From assembly GCA_002067795.1 (NCBI GenBank), contig MVQI01000046.1, positions 1 through 64,000 on the forward strand: 64,000 nucleotides of DNA. The letters are read 5' to 3'. The position numbers and the translations under genes are program-made. The first letter of the stretch is position 1; every line of letters begins with the position of its first letter. Source of the stretch: Methanosaeta sp. PtaB.Bin039 (GTDB taxonomy: Archaea; Halobacteriota; Methanosarcinia; Methanotrichales; Methanotrichaceae). Of this stretch, positions 17,217 through 26,074 are shown piece by piece. A model generated the notes under the pieces. The model was not told the origin of the DNA and did no database searches. It saw only the letters and a list, made by a program, of their open reading frames with translations.

Positions 17217-18472
17217 CCTTTCAGGCAGGACGCAAACGCCTCCACCGTAATATCGATGACATCCACGCCGTGGGCGGCGGAGAGGAAGTCGGTCTCGTAC
17301 TGGCTCGGAGTCAGGAAGATGCCCGCCTCAAGCATGCGGCGGAAGAAGCGCAGGTACCCGTCCTTGTCGCAGGCCAGAGCCTCCTGGTAGTTTCGGGGGC
17401 TTGGCCCGAAAAAGACCTTGAACATAGAGGCAATTCCTGTAACGCTGTATCCGAGGCCGAGGTCCTCGACCACCTGGGATAGGGCAGATCTCAGCCGGTC
17501 GCCGGCGGCGTTGAGGTCGGAGAGCTCTCCTGCCTCCAGCACGTCCAGCGTGGCCATACCGGCTGCCAGGGGAATCGGGCTGCCGTTGAACGTCCCTGCC
17601 TGGTACACACCGCCTGAAGGAGAGACCATCTCCATCAGATCGCTGCTCCCTCCGACGACGCCGATGGGAAAACCCCCGCCGATGATCTTGCCAAGGGTGG
17701 TCAGGTCCGGCTCGATCCGATATAGCTGGGAGGCCCCGCCGAGGCTCAGGCGAAATCCGGTTATGACCTCGTCGAAGATCAAAAGCACGTCCCTTTCCCT
17801 GGTGATCTTCCTCACCCCGTCCAGGTATCCCTTATCAGGAAGAATCGGGCCGATATTTCCAAGAACCGGCTCCATGATGACCGCCGCTATGCCGCCCTCT
17901 TTCAGCACGTCGTCCATGGCCTCAAGGTCGTTGTACGGCACCTGCAGTGTGTTCTTGGCGGTGTCAGCCGGGACTCCTCTGGAGTCTGGCACGCCGTGGG
18001 TGGTGGCGCCTGACCCGGCTTTGATCAGCACGCTGTCGTGAGCGCCGTGAAAGCCGCCTTCGATCTTGACTATGCGGTCCTTGCCGGTGCAGCCCCGTGC
18101 GATCCGCAGGGCAGCCATGGTGGCCTCGGAGCCGGTGCTCACGAACCTCATCATCTGCATTGCCGGGTACAGGCCGGATATCCGGGCAGCGGCCTCTACC
18201 TCAATCTCGGTGGGCGTGCCGTAGAGCCATCCCCTCTCCATCTGCTCGGCCACCCTTCTCATGACCTCGGGGTGGCGGTGGCCCAGGATCATGGGGCCGT
18301 AGGCCAGACAGTAATCGATGAACCGGTTTCCGTCAGCGTCCCAGAGGTAGGGGCCCTCTGCCCTGGCGGTGTAAAAGGGGAAAGGCGAAATCGCCCGAAC
18401 AGGGCTGCTGACACCTCCTGGCAGCAGCCTCCTGGCCCGGGCATAGAGCCTCTCCGAGGCATCAAAGCGCAT
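17213..18472 (-). CDS. hemL: Glutamate-1-semialdehyde 2,1-aminomutase
   Basis: 419 residues, normal for the family. The PLP-binding pattern is present: [15 protein letters not shown] with the Asp that contacts the cofactor, and [14 protein letters not shown] with the Schiff-base Lys. It makes 5-aminolevulinate from glutamate semialdehyde, the C5 route used by archaea. It is the first gene of the heme operon; hemA and hemB are not in this window. The upstream sequence gives no strong ribosome-binding site, and the gene is only 25 bases after the end of larC, so the two may share a transcript. Confidence 0.92.
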   Translation of the reverse strand: MRFDASERLYARARRLLPGGVSSPVRAISPFPFYTARAEGPYLWDADGNRFIDYCLAYGPMILGHRHPEVMRRVAEQMERGWLYGTPTEIEVEAAARISGLYPAMQMMRFVSTGSEATMAALRIARGCTGKDRIVKIEGGFHGAHDSVLIKAGSGATTHGVPDSRGVPADTAKNTLQVPYNDLEAMDDVLKEGGIAAVIMEPVLGNIGPILPDKGYLDGVRKITRERDVLLIFDEVITGFRLSLGGASQLYRIEPDLTTLGKIIGGGFPIGVVGGSSDLMEMVSPSGGVYQAGTFNGSPIPLAAGMATLDVLEAGELSDLNAAGDRLRSALSQVVEDLGLGYSVTGIASMFKVFFGPSPRNYQEALACDKDGYLRFFRRMLEAGIFLTPSQYETDFLSAAHGVDVIDITVEAFASCLKG

Positions 18473-18497
18473 GAAAGTAAGACCGGGTGAAGCTTAA

Positions 18498-19685
18498 TCA
18501 ACCTTGCGATTTGAGGCTGGACCTGGCTGCCTCTGCTGCCTTCTCGGTCACATCTCTAAGGGTCTGGCCGCTCTCCTGGGCGAGGCGTCGGCAGTCCTCG
18601 TACTCCGGCTTTATGCTCACGACCCGCCCTTCCCACCGCCCCACCTTCACCCTCACCTCCCGGGACTGGCCTGCCACCTCCAGCAAAACGGCAAATTCCT
18701 CCCGCTCGGCAACCAGTCGGTGCATCAAGGGCACCAGTCTGACACCCAGCGATCCGGTCTCTCCGATGACGATTCCGGCCATGCGCTCGGCGTCCTCAAG
18801 CCTGCAAAGCACGCTGACGATATGGCCTGGCCTTCCTTTCTTCATCAATGCCGGGACGACGGTTATGTCCAGGGCTCCTTCGGCCATGACGCGCTCCACC
18901 AGGTATCCCAGCGCCTCTCCTGTCACGTCGTCGAGATTTGCCTCTATCCTGGCAACCCGGTCCTGGTGGTGGTGGAGGTGGACCTGGCCGATAAGGGTTC
19001 GCAGCAGGTTGGGGGTGGAGAATTCGCCTGACCCGGCACCATGCCCTGTCCGCAAAGACTCCAGCTCCGGAAAGTGGGGCAGAAACCGGTCCACCGTGCC
19101 TGCCAGTATGGCTGCCCCGGTGGGTGTCAGAAGCTCGCCGTCCTGAGGCCCCCCACGCCAGGGGATGGATCCCTGCCGCAGGATCTCAAGCGTGGCAGGG
19201 GCCGGTACCGGCAGGAGGCCGTGATGCGTGCTGACAACTCCGCCTCCGACCGACGGTGGCAGGCTGAAGACCGTCTCGACCTCAAGGCTATCGAGCGCCG
19301 CACAGCTGCCGGCGATGTCGGCCAGGGCGTCGAGAGCCCCTATCTCGTGGAAGTGAACCTGATCTGAAGGCACTGCGTGAACGGCTGCCTCTGCGGCTGC
19401 CAGGATCTCAAGTATCCGTTCAGCTCTCCTCCTGGCATGAGGCCCGAGGGCAGCCTGCCCCAGGATGGCCCTGGCCTCGGCCGGGGTGTGGAACCGGCGG
19501 TCGGCCCTCACCAGGGCTCTCGTGGCCATCAGCCCACCGCGCCTTTCGTGGGATACCTCCAGGCGGCAGCCGACTGACTCCACTGCTTGGCCGACCTTCT
19601 GAGGATCTGCCCCAATGTCCAGCAGGCTGCTGATGATCATATCTCCTGAGGCTCCGGAGAAGGGGTCGAAGATGAGGATCTTCAT
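18498..19685 (-). CDS. larC: Nickel insertion protein LarC-like (DUF111)
   Basis: 395 residues starting MKILIFDPFSGASGDMI, the signature start of LarC. VHFHEIGALDALADI holds the conserved His/Glu, and the C-terminal half has ANLDDVTGEALGYL and LCRLEDAERMA. In bacteria LarC inserts nickel into the pincer cofactor of lactate racemase, with LarB and LarE. Neither is adjacent here, which is common in methanogens, so the target may be another nickel centre. The open frame begins 7 codons earlier (19706); ATG 19685 fits the family start. Confidence 0.85.
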   Translation of the reverse strand: MKILIFDPFSGASGDMIISSLLDIGADPQKVGQAVESVGCRLEVSHERRGGLMATRALVRADRRFHTPAEARAILGQAALGPHARRRAERILEILAAAEAAVHAVPSDQVHFHEIGALDALADIAGSCAALDSLEVETVFSLPPSVGGGVVSTHHGLLPVPAPATLEILRQGSIPWRGGPQDGELLTPTGAAILAGTVDRFLPHFPELESLRTGHGAGSGEFSTPNLLRTLIGQVHLHHHQDRVARIEANLDDVTGEALGYLVERVMAEGALDITVVPALMKKGRPGHIVSVLCRLEDAERMAGIVIGETGSLGVRLVPLMHRLVAEREEFAVLLEVAGQSREVRVKVGRWEGRVVSIKPEYEDCRRLAQESGQTLRDVTEKAAEAARSSLKSQG

Positions 19686-19849
19686 GGAATGATGATCGCC
19701 TCGCACGGTTAAAAATCAGCCGGCCGTCCTTTGCCCATGCTGCGGTGAAATGTCAGGTCTGGACGGCAGCGATTTGAGATGATTGGGACAGAAGGCCAAA
19801 AACGTCAGGACGATATCGATTGTGCCGATGATGAATCGTCGCTTCACCA

Positions 19850-21532
19850 TCATTTCTTCCAGAACTCGGGCAGCAGCAGCACTAGTGGTGTTATTATCTC
19901 AAGCCGGCCTATCCACATGCACAGGAACAGGAGCATCTTGCCGGCCGGGTGCACCTCGGAAAAGCTCAATGTCGGTCCCACCTGACCAAGCCCGGGTCCG
20001 ACGTTTCCCAGGGTGGTGGCTACGGCGGAGATCAGGGCCTCCATGCTCATCCCGGGATCGCCGGCCGAAACCGCCCCCAATAGCAGGGTGGCCACTGCGA
20101 ATATCAGGATGTAAAGGGCGAAGAATATGATGCTCGGATAGAGCACGTCATCACGAACCGGGGTGCTTCCGAGCTTGACGGTGGAGACGATTTTGGGATG
20201 CAGCGCCCGCAGAAGCTCACGGTGGCCGTACTTGATCACCATAAGGAGCCTGACCACCTTGATGGCCCCTCCGGTCGAGCCGGCGCAGGCGCCCACGAAC
20301 ATGAGCAGGATCAATACGAACCTGGCAGCCGGCGTCCATTGGTCGAAGTCGGCAGTGAAGAAGCCGGTAGTTGTTATGACTGAGACTACCTGGAAGATGG
20401 CGTAGCGGAAGCGCTCGAGAATCCCTCCGGATAGCCCCCCCCAGATCATTATCAGGGCGGTGGACAGCAGTATTATCAGGGCGTAGAAACGGAACTCCGC
20501 GTCCTTTATCAGAGCCGTCCGGTCCTCGTAGAGGGTCTTGTAGTGAAGTGCGAAGTTTGCGCCAGCCAGGAACATGAACAGCACGATTATGCCGTCGATC
20601 AGGGCGCTCTTATAAGCGGCGATGCTGGCTGCCTGGGGGGAAAATCCTCCGGTTGCCATAGCGGCGAACATGTTGCAGAGCGCATCGTAAAGTGGCATGC
20701 CTGCACCAACAAGCAGCACCACCTGAGCAGTGGACAGCAGCAGGTAGATCCACCATAGCAGCTCGGCAGTCTGCCTGATCCTAGGGGTAAGCGCGTCCTT
20801 GTCCGGACCTGGAACTTCTGCCTTGTACAGCTGCCGGCCTGCCACGCCCAGTTTGGGCAGGATAGCTATGAAGAGCAGGATGATGCCCATCCCGCCAAGC
20901 CACTGTGAAAACGACCTCCAGAAGAGCAGGCCGAAGTATGTGGGCTCTTCGGGCAGGGCCATGCGGCCGGCCAGACCCAGGGTGGCATTAAGGCCAATGG
21001 CGCCGCCGCCGGCGATCGGCAGCCCGGGCGTGCCGACAGTGGCGTTGTGGATGCTTTGCAGGAGCGTGCTGTTCAGGAGCATACCCTCAGCGGCGGTCAG
21101 CGAGCGATCAGCCGCCTGGGCCAGATAGCTGGCCAGGCTGACATCGGCCAGGGTCTGGTTGATTATCCAGTATCCCTGGGCGTTGGACTCGGTAAGTATG
21201 GAAGCTCCCGTGGTGGTGAATCCGGACATCGACTCGAAGAGCGCATCGACGAGCCCCATCCCGCAGAACACATAGGGCAGAGCTCCGAAGAAAGCCGCAC
21301 CAAGCCAGCCGAAGGCTACCAGGGCCAGCCCTTCCTTGGTACCCATCTCCTCCGCAACTCCCAGGCGCTCGCATGCAAGAGCTGCCAGAAGCGTTGCTAT
21401 CGAGGTCAGGAAGAAGGCCACGACTCCAGTGGGCTCCCGGTAAAACGCAGCTACTGCTCCTGGCACCAGGAGCAGAACGCCCATGAGCTTCAAGAGCGTT
21501 CCAAAGATCCTCAGAAAAACCCTGGTCTTCAT
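19850..21532 (-). CDS. trkH: Potassium uptake protein TrkH family
   Basis: About 560 residues, almost entirely membrane segments, arranged as four M1-P-M2 repeats. The selectivity-filter-like pieces are SMSGFTTTGAS, MATGGFSPQ, VITTTGFFTADFD and TTLGNVGPGLG. TrkH is the channel-like translocating subunit of the Trk potassium system and normally pairs with the cytosolic TrkA ring; no trkA is next to it. The first start is TTG 21550, but ATG 21532 is as good. It has its own AT-rich leader. Confidence 0.9.
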   Translation of the reverse strand: MKTRVFLRIFGTLLKLMGVLLLVPGAVAAFYREPTGVVAFFLTSIATLLAALACERLGVAEEMGTKEGLALVAFGWLGAAFFGALPYVFCGMGLVDALFESMSGFTTTGASILTESNAQGYWIINQTLADVSLASYLAQAADRSLTAAEGMLLNSTLLQSIHNATVGTPGLPIAGGGAIGLNATLGLAGRMALPEEPTYFGLLFWRSFSQWLGGMGIILLFIAILPKLGVAGRQLYKAEVPGPDKDALTPRIRQTAELLWWIYLLLSTAQVVLLVGAGMPLYDALCNMFAAMATGGFSPQAASIAAYKSALIDGIIVLFMFLAGANFALHYKTLYEDRTALIKDAEFRFYALIILLSTALIMIWGGLSGGILERFRYAIFQVVSVITTTGFFTADFDQWTPAARFVLILLMFVGACAGSTGGAIKVVRLLMVIKYGHRELLRALHPKIVSTVKLGSTPVRDDVLYPSIIFFALYILIFAVATLLLGAVSAGDPGMSMEALISAVATTLGNVGPGLGQVGPTLSFSEVHPAGKMLLFLCMWIGRLEIITPLVLLLPEFWKK

Positions 21533-21702
21533 GCGGCTGGCCTTCGTCAAGGAGAGATGGGCTGGCAGTGTCGGTCTGACGTCTTGCCCGTCAAAATGAC
21601 CTCTCTTCTCCTACATCGCTCCTTCCTAGGATGGTTCCAAGTATTAGGCAGCTTCGGTTGCCGCAGAAATGGGCTGTCGCTGCCCTGATAGCGTCAACGG
21701 AA

Positions 21703-21729
21703 AAAAAGCTTCTCTTCGAGAGGCTTTTT
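21703..21729 (-). terminator. Hairpin terminator after the CofE-Cda gene
   Basis: A 12-base stem (AAAAAGC, one T-G pair, TCTC, loop TTC, then the complementary arm ending GCTTTTT). It carries a T-run on either strand and could act in both directions. A second hairpin (GCAAGGC/GCCTTGC) lies at 21751-21769. Confidence 0.6.
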
Positions 21730-21779
21730 CCCAGAGCTCAAGATGCGCCAGCAAGGCCGCCTGCCTTGCTTGCGCCCCT

Positions 21780-22934
21780 TCAGAGAGCTTCCCTGGAAAA
21801 CGGGCTTGGCAAAAGCTCGGCAGCCGTAGCCAGGACCGCCCGGCCATCCCGGTTGACCATCACTACCTCGATATCTGAGCCGAACTCGACAAGCATCTGC
21901 CTGCAGATTCCGCAGGGGGTGATCGGCTCTTCGGTATCCCCGACGACTGCCAGTGCTGCCATCTCACGCTCTCCAGAGGAGATCGCCTTTATGACAGCCG
22001 CCCTCTCAGCACAGATCCCCGCACCAGAGGATGCGTTCTCCACGTTTCCAGCCGTGTATATGCGGCCGCTGCCTGCCAGAAGCGCTGCTCCGACCCGAAA
22101 ACCAGAGTAAGGGGCATAGGCCTCCTGCAGCGCACCTCGCGCTGCGGAGATCAGCTCGTCGCGGCCGCCCTGGTATGGACGCATCCCTCCTCGCAAGACC
22201 CCTATGTACATGCACTCCTGCGGCGGGATGCTGGGGATGCAGGAGGCCTCCTCGTCGGTCAGCCGGACCGGGGCTCCTCTGATCATCACTGCCGGTATCC
22301 CCTCATCCCCTTCTCCCATCACGATCTGGGCGGCGGAGACCAGGTTGTCTGCCACTGCCTTTCTGGTTATCTTCAGCTCCCGGCCGAAGAGATCTCTCTG
22401 GCCGCGGGCGTCCTCCACCGGTTCGAGACCTGCGCAGGCCAGGGCTACACCAACGCAGCCAAGCCGGAGCGGATGGGTGCGGCTGTCTCCGATTATCACG
22501 GCCACCCGCTTTCCTTTGCTCAGGCGCTCCCGCAGGGCCTGGGCAGAGCGGCAGGGGTTCTTTGGAAGCAGGACCACGCAATCATGGGGGGCGTTGGACC
22601 TGTCGAGACCGGCGTTGGGGAAGAGAAAACCGTCCTTCAATGTCAGGACGACCCCCGGAATTCCCCCGATAAGCTCGTCTGACTCTTGGAGGATCATCTC
22701 CATCTCGGCCGGATCTTTGCAGTAGCGACGGGCAAGCGTCTCTGCCCGCCTTGTGGGGACGACTCCTTTGAGGTCCACCACGCTTCCTTCGGCCGTTGCA
22801 AGCGCGCTCTCCGAGATCACCAGCACATCACCGTCCTGCAGGCACAGGCCAGCCTCGGCAAGCCCCTTCTCAACAACCTCTGCCAGGTCGTCTCCCACTC
22901 TGATAAGACCGGTCTTGATTCCCAGTACCTGCAA
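21780..22934 (-). CDS. Fused F420-0:gamma-glutamyl ligase and cytidine deaminase
   Basis: 384 residues as one uninterrupted frame. Residues 1 to about 245 are CofE, which adds glutamates to coenzyme F420-0: LGIKTGLIRVGDDL, VVISES-type DVLVISESAL, VIIGDSRTHPLRLGCVGVA, GEGDEGIPAVMIRG. Residues about 255-384 are a cytidine deaminase: AYAPYSGFRVGAAL, ICAERAAVIKA with the zinc ligand and catalytic Glu, and TPCGICRQML with the second and third zinc ligands. Both active sites look intact. The start is TTG 22934, with GGGGG upstream, 14 bases after the DHPS homologue, so the pair is an operon. Confidence 0.88.
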   Translation of the reverse strand: MQVLGIKTGLIRVGDDLAEVVEKGLAEAGLCLQDGDVLVISESALATAEGSVVDLKGVVPTRRAETLARRYCKDPAEMEMILQESDELIGGIPGVVLTLKDGFLFPNAGLDRSNAPHDCVVLLPKNPCRSAQALRERLSKGKRVAVIIGDSRTHPLRLGCVGVALACAGLEPVEDARGQRDLFGRELKITRKAVADNLVSAAQIVMGEGDEGIPAVMIRGAPVRLTDEEASCIPSIPPQECMYIGVLRGGMRPYQGGRDELISAARGALQEAYAPYSGFRVGAALLAGSGRIYTAGNVENASSGAGICAERAAVIKAISSGEREMAALAVVGDTEEPITPCGICRQMLVEFGSDIEVVMVNRDGRAVLATAAELLPSPFSREAL

Positions 22935-22948
22935 TTAGCATCTTCCCC

Positions 22949-24187
22949 CTATGCTTCCCTCTCAAGGCAAAATCGCCGCACGTCGTCGTCCCGGCTTAGG
23001 GCAGCCTCTATCTTCTCTGCGACGGATGGCAGCCGGAATGGCTGTCGCTTCAGCTTTCTGATCAGGCCAGCCATCTGGGCGACGGACCCGAATATCAGGG
23101 CGCGGTCGGCTGAAGGGTCGCAGCGAAGCGCCGACCTCGGCACCGCTGCGTCGCCTCCTCTGGCAAGCATCTCCTGCTTGATGACCAGTGCTTCCATCGG
23201 GGTTATGCCCTGAATCAGAAGTACGCGGAAGGCCATCTTGGCGCCAAGGATATCTGCGGCGTCTGAGCCAGCTCCATACCGGCGCAGGGTCTGCATGCTG
23301 TCATTTGGATGGCCGGCTCTTGCCAGCAGCTCAACCTCTATATCACCCTTTCCGGATGTGGCAGGAACGCCTCTGACAGCCTCGGCCATGCGAACTGCAT
23401 GAACAGTGGGCCCGACGTCGTGGGTCCTCACAATGTGGCTGCCATTGTATACGGCCAGAGCGGCGGCGGCCACCGATCCGGCCAGGCGGTCTGCCGGATC
23501 GGCCAGTCCCAGTACGTGTCCGATGAAGGACTTGCGGGAGACGGCTGCTACGACCGGCCGGTTCAGAGAGCGCAGCCTGCAAAGTCCGCTCAAGATGGCC
23601 AGGTCGTGCAGGTGGCTCTTCTCCTCGGTCCAGCGACCAATCCCAGGGTCGACAGATATGCGATGGCGGTCCACGCCAGCCATCTCAGCCTCCTCGATCT
23701 TCTGCCCCAGCCGCGATACTATCTCTCCCATCTCCAGCAGGTCGCCGGGACGCTGCCCAGACGCCATGATGATGAGAGAGCCGCCGGCATCTGCCACAGC
23801 GCCAGCCATCTCCGGGTCTGAGAGGCAGGAGACGTCGTTTATGCCAGCCGCTCCTGCTGCGAGGGCCTCTTTGGCTATCGATGCCCGCTGGGTGTCCACC
23901 GATACGGGCAGGTCTGTGTCGTCGATGAGGCGGACAAGGGCCGGAAAGAGCCTCTTTCTCTCGGTGTCCTCGGATATGGCTGGGGAGCCGGGGGCTGTCG
24001 AGACAGCTCCGACATCCAGCAGGTCTGCTCCCTCCTCTCCCATGCGGCAGGCCAGAGCCAGCAGACGGTCTGGCGTGGCCACCGATCCCTTGTAAAAGGA
24101 CTCCTCGCTCAGGTTTATGACCCCCATCATCCGGACAGGATGAATGTCCCCCAGCCTTAAAATCCCGAAAGAGCCCTCTACCGCCAT
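22949..24187 (-). CDS. Dihydropteroate synthase homologue (methanopterin pathway type)
   Basis: 412 residues. The N-terminal 270 residues follow the DHPS/pterin-binding barrel: MMGVINLSEESFYKGS, EEGADLLDVGAVSTAP, VDTQRASIAKEAL, INDVSCL, SVDPGIGRW, SRKSFIGHVLG, IVRTHDV. The C-terminal 140 residues are an extra helical domain seen in the archaeal DHPS-related family. In methanogens these homologues are candidates for joining the pterin to the ribosylaminobenzene unit of tetrahydromethanopterin. The neighbouring cofE domain (F420) suits a C1-cofactor operon. Start ATG 24187 has AGAGGCG upstream. Confidence 0.8.
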   Translation of the reverse strand: MAVEGSFGILRLGDIHPVRMMGVINLSEESFYKGSVATPDRLLALACRMGEEGADLLDVGAVSTAPGSPAISEDTERKRLFPALVRLIDDTDLPVSVDTQRASIAKEALAAGAAGINDVSCLSDPEMAGAVADAGGSLIIMASGQRPGDLLEMGEIVSRLGQKIEEAEMAGVDRHRISVDPGIGRWTEEKSHLHDLAILSGLCRLRSLNRPVVAAVSRKSFIGHVLGLADPADRLAGSVAAAALAVYNGSHIVRTHDVGPTVHAVRMAEAVRGVPATSGKGDIEVELLARAGHPNDSMQTLRRYGAGSDAADILGAKMAFRVLLIQGITPMEALVIKQEMLARGGDAAVPRSALRCDPSADRALIFGSVAQMAGLIRKLKRQPFRLPSVAEKIEAALSRDDDVRRFCLEREA

Positions 24188-24219
24188 ATAGAAACGCCTC
24201 TGTATTCACCGTCGGGCCG

Positions 24220-24231
24220 GCTTATATCTTT
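24220..24231 (-). promoter_or_regulatory. TATA-like promoter of the DHPS / CofE-Cda operon
   Basis: On the minus strand AAAGATATAAG lies about 35 bases before ATG 24187, a good archaeal TATA match. Transcription would start near 24197. Confidence 0.5.
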
Positions 24232-24287
24232 ACCCCTGTCAGGGGTCCAGCCTCCGTTCGAAAAAGAAGTCGGCTTTCTCTTGCGGG

Positions 24288-25082
24288 CTACTCCGATAGA
24301 CGGAGCAGGTTTCCGTTACGTCTGGCCCGGTCGATCGCCATCTCAAGGGCGACCATGCCGACGAGGAGGTAGAAGACCGCCAGGGCGGCTCCGGTCATCA
24401 CGCTGTGTCCTCCGTAGCCGAAGGACGAGCGGTAGAACTCCAGGAAGTAGGTCAGCGGGACGCAGGCTGCCACGGCCTGCAGAGCCGGTGGAAGCACATC
24501 CACCGGATAGTAGATGCCGCTTACAAGCATTATCACGCCGCTTAAGCTCCAGGCAGCCACGTCCGCCTTCTGGCCGAAGATCAGTATGGATATGCAGACC
24601 ACCATGCCGATCATGGCAGCGGCCGCATACACACCTGCCAGGAAGATCACGACGGTGATAAGCCCGCCGGCCAGGTAATCGAAGCCGAAAGCCAGGCGGC
24701 TGATGACCACAAGCATTGCGAAGGCCACCGATCCCCGAATGATTCCGAAGAGCAGCGCTCCCAGCACCAGGTGGTAACCCCGCACCGGCGTCAGGAAGGT
24801 GTTCTTCAGGCTCTTGGACCACATATCGAACAGGAGCACGTAGGCCACGTCGATCTGGCAGATCTGCAGTATCGTAAGTCCAATGGCTCCGACGAGCAGG
24901 AATGAGAGCGGGGCCTGTCCCACTTCGAGGAAGCGGGTCATAAGGCCGATGGATAGCAGGCTGATCAGGGGCCAGAACACCAGCTCAAACAGTGTGAATA
25001 CGTTTCTCTTTGAGATGATCCAGTTCTTGTAGGCCGCCGCCAGCACCTTGTTCAGCTCACCCTGCCAGCTCAATGAAGACAT
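24288..25082 (-). CDS. ABC-2 type transporter permease
   Basis: 264 residues with six predicted membrane segments and the ABC-2 pattern: an N-terminal cytoplasmic stretch (YKNWIISKRNVFTLFELVFWPLI), then SGIYYPVDVLPPALQAVAACVPLTYFLEFYR near the C-terminus. It overlaps the end of the ATPase gene by 26 bases and should form an exporter with it. Substrate unknown; the co-encoded secreted protein at 26075-27055 may be a partner. Confidence 0.85.
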   Translation of the reverse strand: MSSLSWQGELNKVLAAAYKNWIISKRNVFTLFELVFWPLISLLSIGLMTRFLEVGQAPLSFLLVGAIGLTILQICQIDVAYVLLFDMWSKSLKNTFLTPVRGYHLVLGALLFGIIRGSVAFAMLVVISRLAFGFDYLAGGLITVVIFLAGVYAAAAMIGMVVCISILIFGQKADVAAWSLSGVIMLVSGIYYPVDVLPPALQAVAACVPLTYFLEFYRSSFGYGGHSVMTGAALAVFYLLVGMVALEMAIDRARRNGNLLRLSE

Positions 25083-25992
25083 CCTCCAGGTTTGGCTCCT
25101 CCAGCTTCAGGTCGCAGATCTCAGCCGAAGCGAATATGCGCATGATCTGGCTTAGGCTCTTCTCCTCCCTGTCCAAGACCAGCTCGGACCGGCCGGCCGA
25201 GCATTCAGCGCAGATCACGCCAGGCACCCTGGCGAGGGCTGCTGTGTCCACATCTCCACGGTACCTGATGGTCATCCTCTCCCCGAGCTTGAGCTGCCTC
25301 TTGAGCTGGCGCGGGCTGTCCAGGGCCACGACGCGGCCCTGCCGCAGAAAGGCTATCCGCTCGCAGAGCGACTCGGCCTCCGGCATGTAGTGGGTTGTCA
25401 GGACCACCGATACCCCCTCGCCGTGGATGCGCTTGACCAGCTCGCGGGTGCGAAGCGACATCTGTGGGTCCAGTCCGGCAGTGGGCTCGTCCAAGAAGAG
25501 CAGCTTTGGGTGGTTTAGCATGGCCTTTGCCAGGGAGAGTCGCTGCTTTTGGCCGGTGGAGAGGTTCTCAAAGCGCATCGTCTCATGCTCGAATAGGCTG
25601 AAGCTCTCCATTACCTCATCGACCGAGGCCCGCAGCTCTCGGCCGTGCAGGCCGTAGAGCATGGCGTAATGGGTGAGGTTTTCCCGAACTGTCAGCGACC
25701 AGGGAAAGTTGGGCTTGCCGGTGCTTATGTTGATGAGGCTTCTGACATCGCCCGGCTTCTTGCGGGCGTCGTGACCCAGGATCCACAGCTCTCCGCTGTC
25801 CGGATAGGCCAGGGTGGAGAAGATGGAGAGAAGCGTGGTCTTGCCAGAGCCGTTTGGGCCCAGAACCCCGAAGACCTCCTCCTGTTCTATCTGCAGGCTT
25901 ATGTCGTGCAGGATCTCCTGGCGCTTGCCCCAGAACGTCTTGAAACCCTTGCATATGCATCTTGCGCTGACCGCCAGCGGGTCTTTGGCCAA
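25057..25992 (-). CDS. ABC transporter ATP-binding protein
   Basis: About 311 residues. Walker A is GPNGSGKTT, the signature is LSTGQKQRLSLAKAM, Walker B is LLFLDEPTAGLDP and the switch His is in LTTHYMPEAE. The C-terminal 80 residues are the extension typical of ABC-2 exporters. The open frame runs 70 codons upstream without homology and into the neighbouring gene. I place the start at TTG 25992, which has AGGAGG 8 bases before it. It pairs with the permease through a 26-base overlap. Confidence 0.88.
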   Translation of the reverse strand: MAKDPLAVSARCICKGFKTFWGKRQEILHDISLQIEQEEVFGVLGPNGSGKTTLLSIFSTLAYPDSGELWILGHDARKKPGDVRSLINISTGKPNFPWSLTVRENLTHYAMLYGLHGRELRASVDEVMESFSLFEHETMRFENLSTGQKQRLSLAKAMLNHPKLLFLDEPTAGLDPQMSLRTRELVKRIHGEGVSVVLTTHYMPEAESLCERIAFLRQGRVVALDSPRQLKRQLKLGERMTIRYRGDVDTAALARVPGVICAECSAGRSELVLDREEKSLSQIMRIFASAEICDLKLEEPNLEDVFIELAG

Positions 25993-26074
25993 ATCTAAGC
26001 CCTCCTGGCACAATAATGCGATTCGGCAGGCGGCGCGAGGGGCCGATTCGGCATTCTGCGAACACGGCACCGTA

